From assembly GCA_964432155.1 (NCBI GenBank), contig CAYSMF010000012.1, forward strand, positions 1 through 64,000: a DNA stretch of 64,000 nucleotides, written 5' to 3'. A model generated the notes under the pieces. It searched no databases, was not told the DNA's origin, and worked only from the letters and a program-made list of their open reading frames with translations. Origin of the DNA: UBA10438 sp964432155 (GTDB lineage: Bacteria; Bacteroidota; Ignavibacteria; Kapaibacteriales; Kapaibacteriaceae). The position numbers and the translations under genes were made by a program. This document shows positions 48,636-57,169 of the stretch, in pieces. Numbering within the stretch: the stretch's first letter is position 1; each line of letters begins with the position of its first letter.

Positions 48636-51086
48636 ATGACTCGTCTGCTTCTTCAATTGCTGCTTCCCGTCATCCTCGTGCTCGGCACTACATCGATGCG
48701 TGCTGATAGCAATGGCAAAATTGGATCCTTCGCCGCAGGATGTGGTACATGTCACGGCGGGGTCAATCAAGGCACGTCGGCCGTGCTCGAGGGTCCGCGT
48801 ACCATTCGTGCGGGACAGCAGGGCAACTACACATTTGTGGTTGGCCACGCCAATCCTGCAAACCAGGACGCCGGGTTCAATCTCTCGTTTCGCGACGGAG
48901 GTGCAGCCGCTGGAGTGCTTACGGCTGGAAATGGTTCACAGGTGATCAACGGGGAGCTGACGCATACCGGACCGAAAGCGATGGTGAATACCACGGCACG
49001 GTTTGATTTCAAATGGACTGCTCCCGCGCAACATGGTGTGTATCAATTCAATGGTGCAGGCAACGCTGTAAACCTTGATGGTATTGCAACAGGTGCCGAC
49101 TTCTGGAATGTGACAGGCAGTATCAATATCACGGTCTCTGGTGCGAACTTCACGGCACCGTCAAGTGGTGTTTCGATTTGTCGCGGACAGACGCTAAATC
49201 TTGCATGGGATCAGACAGGGCTCGATCAGGTTCGAATCGAATGGTCGAACGACAACTTTGCGAAGACGGATGTGATTGCGACCAGTATCGCAGCTAGTGC
49301 AGAAGCGCTGGCATATACAGTGCCCGCCAACCAACCTGCCGGCAATTACGTTGTCCGCATGGTTGATCCAGCCACCGGCGGCGAGATCACACGCACAATG
49401 GTCCCAATAACGATCGTGGCCGGACCAGTGATCGTGCTGGAGCCAGAACCAACACTTGTGTGTGAAGGCAAGGCATTGACACTTACCGTTGGTGCCGACG
49501 GAACAGATCTACAGTATCGCTGGCGTCGCGACGGCGTTGATATCCCCGGTGGTACACAACCAGTACTCGAAATCAAGAAACTCTCTGCGCAAGAGGGTGG
49601 TGTGTATGACTGTGTGATCTACGGATGCGGAGGGAACACAACATCGAAGAGCGTTCTTGTTACCGTTGGAGCGTCGCCGGTGATTACAACCCAACCTGTT
49701 GCTGTAAGTGGATGCGAAGGTGAGACGGTATCGTTCACGATGGATGCGACGGGAACGAACATTACGTTCCAGTGGATGAAGAACGGCGAGCCAATCCCTA
49801 ACGCCACTGGAAAGCAGCTCGTACTGTCCAAGATCACGCTCTTCGATGAGTCGACCTACAGCTGCGTTGTCGAAGGGGCATGCACTCCTTCAGCTACAAC
49901 AAATGGTGTAAAGCTCAATATCGTCGAGCGACCACAGATTCGCACCCAACCCGTTGATCGCTCATACCGAGTTGGCGATACGCTTATGCTCACTTTCGAT
50001 GCGTTTGGTGAAGAGCTCACGTATCAATGGTTCCGCCAAGGAACTGCAGTGCCCGGCGCAACACAGCGTCTGTATCGGAAGCTACCAGTGACGAAGGCCG
50101 ACTCAGGTACGTGGGTGTGCAAGGTGATGAATCGCTGCGATACAATTGAGACGCGCACGGTCCAAGTCGTGGTCACATCGAATTCTGGTCCAGGTAAGCT
50201 TGCACTTACCTCTAACGAGTTGAACCTTCCGAATGTCCCAGCATGTGCAGAGATCGATACGATGATCACTGATCTGCTGGTGAATGAAGGAGGCGCACCT
50301 GTTACGATCACGTCAGTCTCCGCCGACCCCGCATCGACGGTAATTGTTCGTGGCTTTGTCACACCTATGACGCTACAAGAGAACGCCCGCTACAGTGTTT
50401 TACTCAGTATCACACCACGCGTTGTTGGACCATTCACGGCAACAGTGACATTCTTTACAGCTGTAGGTTCATTGACGTACACGATTCGTGGCGAGGCGGT
50501 GCCAAGCCTTCAGTTCGCAAAGGATACCATTCGCTTCACACGGGGCGTTACTGGTGAGCAACTCTGCAATGTGACGCTTCCGCTTGGTTGTCCGGAGACT
50601 GTTGTTTCGCGTGTACGCCTGACTGGACTCGGGTCAACCAGCTACACGCTTCGTGCACTCGATCAGCCACTACCATACACTCTCGAGCGCAATGGCATCA
50701 TGAATGTCTGCATTGAGACGTCGGCACCCGACGGACCCGATGCGTTGCTCTCTGTGGAGACAGAGCACGGAACAGCGCAGTACGTTGTTACACGTAATCC
50801 TGTGACGGGTGTTGAGGACGATGAGCAGCACGTTGCTGGAATGGTGAAGGTTCGCGTTGTGCCGAACCCAATGACAGACGAGCTTCGCATCACATCGACG
50901 AACCCTGCAACGATGAACATCCGCATTGTTGATGTCACCGGCACTACGGTCACCACGCTCCGCGGTCAGTCGGAAGTTGTGTGGGATCGCCGTAATCGCG
51001 GTGGCGCAATCGTTCCAGCTGGACTGTATGTGGTGATCATCGACCACAACAATCAGCAACGCGTCGAGAAAGTCCTCGTGCGATAA
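48636..51086 (+). CDS. Large secreted protein with CxxCH motif, Ig-like repeats and T9SS tail
   Basis: An 816-aa protein. Signal peptide (LLLQLLLPVILVLGTTSMRA), then CGTCHGG at residues 36-42, a haem-c-type motif. The region ~50-165 (FVVGHANPANQDAGFNLSF, ELTHTG, WTAP) fits a choice-of-anchor-V type domain, which in Bacteroidota often carries this CxxCH. Three Ig-like modules follow (~250-520), each with a YxCxV-type end (GVYDCVIYG, STYSCVVEG, GTWVCKVMN). ASH-like domains lie at ~530-700. The last ~75 residues (VVPNPMTDELRI, DVTGTTVTTL, VPAGLYVVIIDH) are a type A T9SS sorting domain. It is a likely surface adhesin or electron-accepting protein; its function is not known. Confidence 0.88.
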   Translation: MTRLLLQLLLPVILVLGTTSMRADSNGKIGSFAAGCGTCHGGVNQGTSAVLEGPRTIRAGQQGNYTFVVGHANPANQDAGFNLSFRDGGAAAGVLTAGNGSQVINGELTHTGPKAMVNTTARFDFKWTAPAQHGVYQFNGAGNAVNLDGIATGADFWNVTGSINITVSGANFTAPSSGVSICRGQTLNLAWDQTGLDQVRIEWSNDNFAKTDVIATSIAASAEALAYTVPANQPAGNYVVRMVDPATGGEITRTMVPITIVAGPVIVLEPEPTLVCEGKALTLTVGADGTDLQYRWRRDGVDIPGGTQPVLEIKKLSAQEGGVYDCVIYGCGGNTTSKSVLVTVGASPVITTQPVAVSGCEGETVSFTMDATGTNITFQWMKNGEPIPNATGKQLVLSKITLFDESTYSCVVEGACTPSATTNGVKLNIVERPQIRTQPVDRSYRVGDTLMLTFDAFGEELTYQWFRQGTAVPGATQRLYRKLPVTKADSGTWVCKVMNRCDTIETRTVQVVVTSNSGPGKLALTSNELNLPNVPACAEIDTMITDLLVNEGGAPVTITSVSADPASTVIVRGFVTPMTLQENARYSVLLSITPRVVGPFTATVTFFTAVGSLTYTIRGEAVPSLQFAKDTIRFTRGVTGEQLCNVTLPLGCPETVVSRVRLTGLGSTSYTLRALDQPLPYTLERNGIMNVCIETSAPDGPDALLSVETEHGTAQYVVTRNPVTGVEDDEQHVAGMVKVRVVPNPMTDELRITSTNPATMNIRIVDVTGTTVTTLRGQSEVVWDRRNRGGAIVPAGLYVVIIDHNNQQRVEKVLVR

Positions 51087-51114
51087 CGCATCACTGATAA
51101 CTGCATCAAACGAC

Positions 51115-51153
51115 AACGGCCTGGTATCGATGAACGATACCAGGCCGTTTTTG
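51115..51153 (+). terminator. Terminator after the Ig-repeat protein gene
   Basis: AACGGCCTGGTATCG (51115-51129) pairs perfectly with CGATACCAGGCCGTT (51135-51149), a 15-bp stem with a 5-nt loop followed by a T-run. The convergent glutamate dehydrogenase gene ends at 51180. Confidence 0.88.
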
Positions 51154-51179
51154 TATGCGGAGATGTGTCAGTCGAAGTC

Positions 51180-52631
51180 TTACGGGAAGATCCCAAGTGC
51201 AGCGTATGACTGAGCAATCTTATCGATAGAGCTAACAAATGCAGCCGTACGCATGTCCTTCACGCGTGGGTTGCCATTGAAGTGCTCCATGATTGTGTGA
51301 TACGAAGAAATCATCGTGTCCTCGAGACCCGAGTTTACGAGATCCTCTTCGTCGGCACCACGAGCAAGCATTGCACGCTCAGCAAGCGTGAGGCTCTTGC
51401 CTGTGAGACGCTCAACAGTCTCAATGATGCGGAGGCTTGAGCCTTCGTCGAAGCGCTTGTCCATACGACCAAAGCGCACGTGCGAAAGGTTCTTGAGCCA
51501 CTCGAAGTACGACACAACCACACCGCCAGCGTTGACATACATGTCCGGCATTACAAGAATGCCCTTCTTCAGCAGGATTGGTTCTGCTTCCGACGTGATA
51601 GGACCGTTTGCACCTTCGGCGATGATCTTTGCCTTGATCTTAGCTGCATTTCCCTTGTGAATCTGTGATTCCAGAGCTGCAGGAACGAGGATATCGCAAT
51701 CGTGTTCGAGAACGCTGTTGCCTTCCTTGATCGTCTTGGCGCCAGCGAATCCTGTGATCGAACCCTTCTTTGCGTGGTGAGCCTTGAGCGATTCAATGTC
51801 GATACCCTTCGGGTTGACGACCGCGCCGTCCCACTCGATGATACCAATGATTGTTGCTCCGCCTTCTTGGAGGAACTTTGCTGCGTGGTAGCCAACGTTA
51901 CCGAAGCCTTGGACGATAACGCGCTTGTCCGACAATCCAGTCGTCATCTTGAGCTTCTTCATGAGCTTCGGGTCGTTCACTGCTTCACGAACCGAGAAGA
52001 ACAGACCACGACCCGTTGCTGCTGTACGACCGCGCACGCCACCTTGTCCAACTGGCTTGCCAGTTACGCAGCCAAGGGCGTTGATGTCGTCCTTCACAAT
52101 CGACTGGTATGTGTCGGCAATCCACGACATTTCGCGTGGACCTGTACCATAGTCTGGTGCGGGCACGTCAACAGCCGGTCCGATAAAGTTCTTCTTGATG
52201 AGTTCAACGGTGTAGCGACGTGTGATGCGCTCGAGTTCCTCAGTTGTGTACTGCTTCGGATCGATACGAATACCACCCTTACCGCCACCGAATGGCACGT
52301 CGACAACAGCGCACTTGTATGTCATCAGCGCTGCGAGTGCCTGTACTTCTTCTTGATCGACCGTCATCGCATAGCGGATGCCACCCTTTGTTGGGAGCTT
52401 GTGGTGACTATGCTCTGCACGCCATGCTTGAATCACCTGAATTCCGCCCTTGATGCGGACAGGGAACTGCATGTAGTACACCGAATTGCATGCACGAATT
52501 TGATCGAGCAGGCCCTTTGGATGATCCATGATCGCTGCTGCCTTGTCGAAATAGGCATTTACCGACTCAAGGAACGGGTTGTGTCCAGCAAACGGAGACG
52601 ATGCCGCGCCGGTTTTTGCTTTGGAAGCCAT
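51180..52631 (-). CDS. gdhA: Glu/Leu/Phe/Val dehydrogenase (glutamate dehydrogenase)
   Basis: A 483-aa dehydrogenase. The catalytic block is KGGIRYAMTVDQEEVQALA, then VPFGGGKGGIRIDP with the catalytic Lys, and PAPDYGTGPREMSWI. The nucleotide domain has VQGFGNVGYHAAKFLQEGG. Length and sequence fit the glutamate dehydrogenase branch; substrate may still be Leu/Phe/Val. It is last in the minus-strand run hisC-like, hppD, gdh (41-bp gap), suggesting it reoxidises the glutamate produced by the aminotransferase. No strong Shine-Dalgarno is seen before ATG 52631. Confidence 0.92.
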   Translation of the reverse strand: MASKAKTGAASSPFAGHNPFLESVNAYFDKAAAIMDHPKGLLDQIRACNSVYYMQFPVRIKGGIQVIQAWRAEHSHHKLPTKGGIRYAMTVDQEEVQALAALMTYKCAVVDVPFGGGKGGIRIDPKQYTTEELERITRRYTVELIKKNFIGPAVDVPAPDYGTGPREMSWIADTYQSIVKDDINALGCVTGKPVGQGGVRGRTAATGRGLFFSVREAVNDPKLMKKLKMTTGLSDKRVIVQGFGNVGYHAAKFLQEGGATIIGIIEWDGAVVNPKGIDIESLKAHHAKKGSITGFAGAKTIKEGNSVLEHDCDILVPAALESQIHKGNAAKIKAKIIAEGANGPITSEAEPILLKKGILVMPDMYVNAGGVVVSYFEWLKNLSHVRFGRMDKRFDEGSSLRIIETVERLTGKSLTLAERAMLARGADEEDLVNSGLEDTMISSYHTIMEHFNGNPRVKDMRTAAFVSSIDKIAQSYAALGIFP

Positions 52632-52672
52632 AGGGAGGCTTTAACGGTGGAACAAAACGTGAAAATCGTGAA

Positions 52673-53803
52673 TTACAGGTTACCACGGAGGGCCTGTTCG
52701 CGTTCGATAGACTCGAACAGGGCCTTGAAGTTTCCTTTGCCGAATGATTTTGCGCCTGCGCGCTGGATGATTTCGAAGAACACTGTTGGGCGATCCTCGA
52801 CCGGCTTGGTAAAGATCTGCAATAGATAGCCTTCGTCGTCGCGGTCGATGAGAATGTTGAGCTTCTTAAGTGCTTCGAGGTCTTCCTTGATTTCACCAAC
52901 ACGTGTTGGAATATCCTCGTAGTACGTTTCCGGTACATAGAGAAACTGCACACCACGGCGACGAAGTTCACCAACGGTGTGAATAATATCATTTGTCGCA
53001 ACTGCAATGTGCTGAACGCCAGCTCCGCGATAGAACTCGATGTACTCTTCGATCTGGCTCTTGCGCTTGCCTTGTGCAGGCTCGTTGATCGGGAACTTCA
53101 CATATCCTGAGCCGTTGGATACAACCTTCGACATAAGCGCTGAGTATTCTGTCGAGATATCGCTGTCGTCGAAGGTGATCAGAAGCTTGAAGCCCATGAC
53201 GTCTTCGTAGAATTTCACCCACTCATTCATGTGGCCAAGTTCAACGTTGCCCACGCAATGGTCTACGAACAGCAGGCCGATCGGCTCGGTCTTGTACCCA
53301 TCGTCCATTGCCTTGTACCCGGGCATAAATGCGCCAGTGTAGTTCTTGCGCTCGACGAAGGTGTGAATGGTGTCGCCGTATGTGTGAATCGACGCAGTAA
53401 CGACTTCGCCGAACTCGTCGACAAGTGTTGTTGGCTCTTGTGCTGAACGTGCGCCACGCGCTGTGGTAGCTTCCCATGCTGCACGAGCATCATCAACCCA
53501 CAGAGCGAGAACCTTGACACCATCACCGTGCTTGGCGATGTGCGCTGTCATCTCGTTGTCTGGATGCAGAGGCGTTGTGAGCATCAGGCGAATCTTGCCC
53601 TGCTGGAGCACATACGACGCACGATCACGGACGCCTGTCTCTGGTCCGGCATAGGCAACAAGTTGGAACCCAAACGCCGTGCGATAGAAGTACGACGACT
53701 GCTTTGCGTTTCCGCAGTAGATCTCGATATAATCAGTGCCGTTGAGAGGAAGGAAATCCTCTGTGGCCACCGTGGACGGTGCGTCCATTGTTGCTGTACT
53801 CAT
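52673..53803 (-). CDS. hppD: 4-Hydroxyphenylpyruvate dioxygenase
   Basis: A 376-aa Fe(II) enzyme converting 4-hydroxyphenylpyruvate to homogentisate. The iron ligands are His in LLFVDHCVGNV, His in GVQHIAVATNDI and Glu in TVFFEIIQRAGAKSF. IDRDDEGYLLQIFTKPVEDRP is cut here to DEGYLLQIFTK. The two VOC-fold halves are evident. The start at 53803 has AGGAG 10 bp upstream and is 15 bp behind the aminotransferase stop. Homogentisate dioxygenase is not in the window. Confidence 0.96.
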   Translation of the reverse strand: MSTATMDAPSTVATEDFLPLNGTDYIEIYCGNAKQSSYFYRTAFGFQLVAYAGPETGVRDRASYVLQQGKIRLMLTTPLHPDNEMTAHIAKHGDGVKVLALWVDDARAAWEATTARGARSAQEPTTLVDEFGEVVTASIHTYGDTIHTFVERKNYTGAFMPGYKAMDDGYKTEPIGLLFVDHCVGNVELGHMNEWVKFYEDVMGFKLLITFDDSDISTEYSALMSKVVSNGSGYVKFPINEPAQGKRKSQIEEYIEFYRGAGVQHIAVATNDIIHTVGELRRRGVQFLYVPETYYEDIPTRVGEIKEDLEALKKLNILIDRDDEGYLLQIFTKPVEDRPTVFFEIIQRAGAKSFGKGNFKALFESIEREQALRGNL

Positions 53804-53818
53804 ACTTGTGTACTCCTA

Positions 53819-54943
53819 CTATTCAAGTGTCGATGTGTGTGGTGTTGCAAAGCGCTCTGCACATGCACGGAGGACTTGCGCAAGGCGTTCCATCTGCGGC
53901 GCAGTACCTGTGCTGATGCGCACGCATGTCGGGAGTCCGAATCCAACCAGCGGACGCGCGATGAATCCATGATGGAGGAGCTCGAGATGAAACTGCTCGG
54001 CACGTGGCTGATCATGAAGATCGATCATGATGAAGTTAGCTACGCTCGTTGAACATGTGTAGCCTGCCTCGCGCACGATGCTGTGCAGAAGGTCGAGTGA
54101 TGATGCGTTCAACGTAACCGTCTGCTCGACGAAGGCTTGATCATCAATTGCAGCGATAGCCGCCGCGCAGCCGACGCCGTTCGGATCAAATGGAAGCTTG
54201 GTGCGATGCAGCCACTGAATGACATCTGGATTGCCGAATGCATATCCAATGCGAAGGGCTGCAAGACCGTACGCCTTCGAAAACGTGCGGAGTCGAATGA
54301 GGTTTGGGCGTGTGAACGACTCTGCGGGATACGTCTCAGGTGCAATGTGACGGGCATACTCAACGTATGCTTCGTCGAGCACGACAAGTACATCCTCTGG
54401 AACGCGATCCATCAGCCACACAAGTTCGTCGTGTGTGATGTACGTGCCAGTTGGATTGTTCGGATTCGCGATATACACGATCTGCGTTGTGCTGTCGATC
54501 GCTTCTGCGAGTGCGCGCACATCGTAGCGATACTCAGGAAGCATCGGCACAAGTCGGAAGTCGCGATCAGCGCCCTTCACAGCAATGCGGAAGCTTACGA
54601 ATGACCCTTCGCTGCTGAGCGCTGTGCGACCAGGATGAAGGAACACGCGCATCACCTGGTGGATGATTGCATCGCTACCATTGCCGAGGCTGATGTGCTC
54701 TGGTCTTACGCCATGGAAGGTTGCCAAGCGTGCTCGGAGCTCCTGACCACCATCTTGGTAGAGTCCAACGGTGGAGAGTGCAGCGATTGCTGCAGCTGTC
54801 GCCGACGGAGATGCTCCCAGCGGATTTTCGTTGGAAGCGAGCTTCTCTACATGATCAAGCCCATACTGGGCCTTGATTTGTTCCGGAGATGCACCCGGTG
54901 TGTAGGCGCTTATCGTGCGAAGATGTGCGTTTGGTGAAATCAT
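53819..54943 (-). CDS. HisC-family aminotransferase (histidinol-phosphate or aromatic)
   Basis: A 374-aa fold-type I PLP enzyme from ATG 54943; the longer TTG frame would start in the promoter box. Motifs are KLASNENPLGASP, GNGSDAIIH, IANPNNPTGTYI, DEAYVEYA and the PLP-Lys block RTFSKAYGLAALRIGYAFG. Sequence fits HisC; such proteins often have broad aromatic specificity. Its place directly before hppD and gdh, and away from any his gene, supports tyrosine transamination as its role (inference). A TAGTTTTG box lies 6 nt before the ATG. Confidence 0.85.
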   Translation of the reverse strand: MISPNAHLRTISAYTPGASPEQIKAQYGLDHVEKLASNENPLGASPSATAAAIAALSTVGLYQDGGQELRARLATFHGVRPEHISLGNGSDAIIHQVMRVFLHPGRTALSSEGSFVSFRIAVKGADRDFRLVPMLPEYRYDVRALAEAIDSTTQIVYIANPNNPTGTYITHDELVWLMDRVPEDVLVVLDEAYVEYARHIAPETYPAESFTRPNLIRLRTFSKAYGLAALRIGYAFGNPDVIQWLHRTKLPFDPNGVGCAAAIAAIDDQAFVEQTVTLNASSLDLLHSIVREAGYTCSTSVANFIMIDLHDQPRAEQFHLELLHHGFIARPLVGFGLPTCVRISTGTAPQMERLAQVLRACAERFATPHTSTLE

Positions 54944-54949
54944 GAGCCA

Positions 54950-54957
54950 CAAAACTA
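54950..54957 (-). promoter_or_regulatory. -7 box TAGTTTTG, near-leaderless start of the aminotransferase gene
   Basis: On the minus strand TAGTTTTG (perfect TAnnTTTG) is followed by TGGCTC and then the ATG at 54943. No Shine-Dalgarno is seen. This box would start the three-gene tyrosine-catabolic transcript. Confidence 0.6.
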
Positions 54958-54970
54958 CGAACGGGGTCTC

Positions 54971-54978
54971 TATCTTCG
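54971..54978 (+). promoter_or_regulatory. -7-like box TATCTTCG for asparaginase gene
   Basis: TATCTTCG lies 27 bp before GTG 55005. It is divergent from the aminotransferase box 14 bp away, which argues against an asparaginase start at ATG 54942. Confidence 0.4.
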
Positions 54979-55004
54979 CGGGTCCTCAACGATTGATTTC
55001 TTCT

Positions 55005-56021
55005 GTGACAACACCTTCACGTCCGACTATTGTCATCGTCTTCACAGGCGGTACGATTGCCTCCACGCTCGATCGCGAGTGGGGCGGTGTTGTGCCGAGT
55101 CTGACAGGGGGCGAGATTCTCGCGAGAATCCCTGAAATCAGGGCACATGCAGACCTTCGTGTTCATGAATTCGGGACCTTCCCGGGTCCGCACATGACAC
55201 TTGATCGCATGCATGATGTGCAGCGCATCGTACAATCGTACGTCGACGATCCGTCGATTCACGGCGTAGTAATTACGCACGGTACCGATACGCTGGAGGA
55301 AACCGCGTACTTCCTCGATTCCACGGTTGCAACGAACAAGCCGATCGTTGTTGTTGGCGCGATGCGCAACAGCAGCGAGCCCGACTGGGACGGACCCCGC
55401 AATCTGCGCGATGCAGTCGCTGTGGCCTCCAACCCAGCAGCCCATGGCTTGGGCGTTCTGATCTGTCTCGGCGGCGTACTAACGGCTGCCTCAGAGGCAT
55501 CAAAGACCGACACGCAGGATTTATCGACCTTTACAAGCTTTGATTTCGGGCCGATTGGGCGCATCTCGAATGGTGTCTTGATGATTCATCGTCAGCCCCT
55601 TCACCGAGAGGTCTTTGCCATCGGGTCACTTCCATCGTTTGTGCCCCTACTCAAGTCCTATGCCGGGATGGATGGAACCCTTGTGCGTTGTGCTCGCGAG
55701 AGCGGCGCGCAGGGCCTCGTCATCGAGGCATTTGGGGCGGGGAACGTCACGCCCGAGGTCTATCACGCACTCCGCGAAACCGTGCAAGCCGGCTTGCCGG
55801 TTGTGCTCGTCTCGCGTTGTCCAGTTGGACGTATCGAGCACATCTACGCGTACGAAGGGGCGGGCAAGCACCTTCACGAGGCAGGGGTGATCTTTGCTGA
55901 TTATCTCAACGGACAGAAGGCTCGGATTAAGCTCTTGTGTGCGCTGGGTGCCGGACGAACCATCGCCGAAATCCGCCGATCATTTGAATGGATGGATGCC
56001 GAGGGGGCTCGTAACGCATGA
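55005..56021 (+). CDS. L-asparaginase
   Basis: A ~338-aa enzyme hydrolysing asparagine to aspartate and ammonia. The nucleophile motif is VIVFTGGTIASTLD close to the start, and the second is VVITHGTDTLEETAYFL; RSSLAQGLV-like variation gives GAQGLVIEAFGAGN. The start is uncertain: GTG 55005 (preferred, as it leaves a normal short N-terminus and lies after the TATCTTCG box), TTG 54993 or ATG 54942 (overlaps the divergent aminotransferase start). No signal peptide is seen with GTG 55005, so it is probably cytoplasmic. The stop overlaps alr by 4 bp. Confidence 0.87.
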   Translation: MTTPSRPTIVIVFTGGTIASTLDREWGGVVPSLTGGEILARIPEIRAHADLRVHEFGTFPGPHMTLDRMHDVQRIVQSYVDDPSIHGVVITHGTDTLEETAYFLDSTVATNKPIVVVGAMRNSSEPDWDGPRNLRDAVAVASNPAAHGLGVLICLGGVLTAASEASKTDTQDLSTFTSFDFGPIGRISNGVLMIHRQPLHREVFAIGSLPSFVPLLKSYAGMDGTLVRCARESGAQGLVIEAFGAGNVTPEVYHALRETVQAGLPVVLVSRCPVGRIEHIYAYEGAGKHLHEAGVIFADYLNGQKARIKLLCALGAGRTIAEIRRSFEWMDAEGARNA

Positions 56022-57163
56022 GAAGCACGGTAGCAACGATCGACCTCGATGCGCTTGCGTGGAACTACCAGACGCTGCGCGCAAGGATTGGCAATCGAGC
56101 CATGCTGGGAATGGTCAAAGCCAACGCCTACGGTCACGGCATGGTGGGTGTTTCGCGCGTCCTGCAGCATCTCGGTGCAGATATGCTCGGCACAGCCTTT
56201 GTGTCGGAGGCGGAAGTGCTCCGTGAGGCGGGGATTACGATCCCTATCATGGTGCTTACACAGGTCGAGCCGCATGATGCGGCGCAGGCGGTCGCCTTGA
56301 AGCTTATTACCGTCGTGGGAGATCTCGGTCAGGCGCAGGCGCTCGCACGTGAAGCTATCCGTCAGGGGACCACTGCAGAGGTGCATTTGTATGTCGATAC
56401 CGGCATGAGCCGGGACGGCGTGCGTGCGCACGACGCCGTAGCCTTTGCGACCGCGCTCATGTCGATCGAGGGACTGCGATGTACGGGTATCTGCACGCAC
56501 TTTGCGACGGCTGACGATCCCCACAATCCGTTCATGGCCGAGCAGTTATCCACTTTTCACCGAGTCATCGAACAATGTGCCGCCGCCGGATGTAGCTTTG
56601 CCACTGTCCACGCGGCCAATACCGGCGCGTTGTGGCAATCAGCTGATACACATCTCTCGCTCGTGCGGCCCGGTCTGTCGCTATATGGATATGCATCTGC
56701 GGAAACGCATGTTGCTCCACTGCGGCCGGTAATGCGGCTCACATCGACGGTCGTGTCGCTTCGTCGAGCATGGCCCGGCGACACCGTGAGTTACGGACGT
56801 CGGTACATGGTTGCGGAGGAATCAACAATTGCCACGGTGCCGATAGGCTACGGGGACGGGTACATGCGTGCACTCACGGGATCAGCGCAATGTCTGATCC
56901 GTGGTACACGATACCCAGTCGTTGGAACGGTCTGTATGGATGAAATCATGGTGAACGTTGGTAACGATGCGATCCAACTGGGCGACGAGGTTGTACTTCT
57001 TGGAGTGCAGCCTGCAGAACAGGGTGGAGGAGCGATCGATATCGACGAACTCGCCACATGGGCGAACACCATTCCGTATGAGATCACAACGGCGGTATCA
57101 GCACGAGTGCCACGTTTGTTCACAGGAGCACTTGCTGCAATTGCGCAAGGTTCGAATCTCTGA
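56018..57163 (+). CDS. alr: Alanine racemase
   Basis: A 381-aa PLP enzyme making D-alanine for peptidoglycan. PLP-Lys is in MLGMVKANAYGHG (~residue 35). LYVDTGMSRDGVRAHD, GICTHFATADD, RPGLSLYGYA and the catalytic Tyr block VSYGRRYMVAEES are present, with IPIGYGDG-type TVPIGYGDGYMRAL. The ATG overlaps the asparaginase stop (ATGA). scpA follows after 6 bp, so asparaginase, alr, scpA and scpB appear to form one operon. Confidence 0.95.
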   Translation: MRSTVATIDLDALAWNYQTLRARIGNRAMLGMVKANAYGHGMVGVSRVLQHLGADMLGTAFVSEAEVLREAGITIPIMVLTQVEPHDAAQAVALKLITVVGDLGQAQALAREAIRQGTTAEVHLYVDTGMSRDGVRAHDAVAFATALMSIEGLRCTGICTHFATADDPHNPFMAEQLSTFHRVIEQCAAAGCSFATVHAANTGALWQSADTHLSLVRPGLSLYGYASAETHVAPLRPVMRLTSTVVSLRRAWPGDTVSYGRRYMVAEESTIATVPIGYGDGYMRALTGSAQCLIRGTRYPVVGTVCMDEIMVNVGNDAIQLGDEVVLLGVQPAEQGGGAIDIDELATWANTIPYEITTAVSARVPRLFTGALAAIAQGSNL

Positions 57164-57169
57164 TACAGC

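Noticed and set aside
51702..52829. 375-aa plus-strand open frame opposite gdhA and hppD
   Set aside because: It is antisense to two strong genes, has Cys/His/Val-rich low-complexity composition and no domain; it is a shadow frame.
54942..55004. Upstream in-frame ATG for asparaginase at 54942
   Set aside because: It overlaps the divergent aminotransferase start and lies before the TATCTTCG box; GTG 55005 is preferred, though this remains open.
57145..57165. GGTTCGAATCTC resembling a tRNA T-loop
   Set aside because: Flanking bases do not pair as a T-stem and no acceptor or anticodon arm is present; it is the 3' end of alr.
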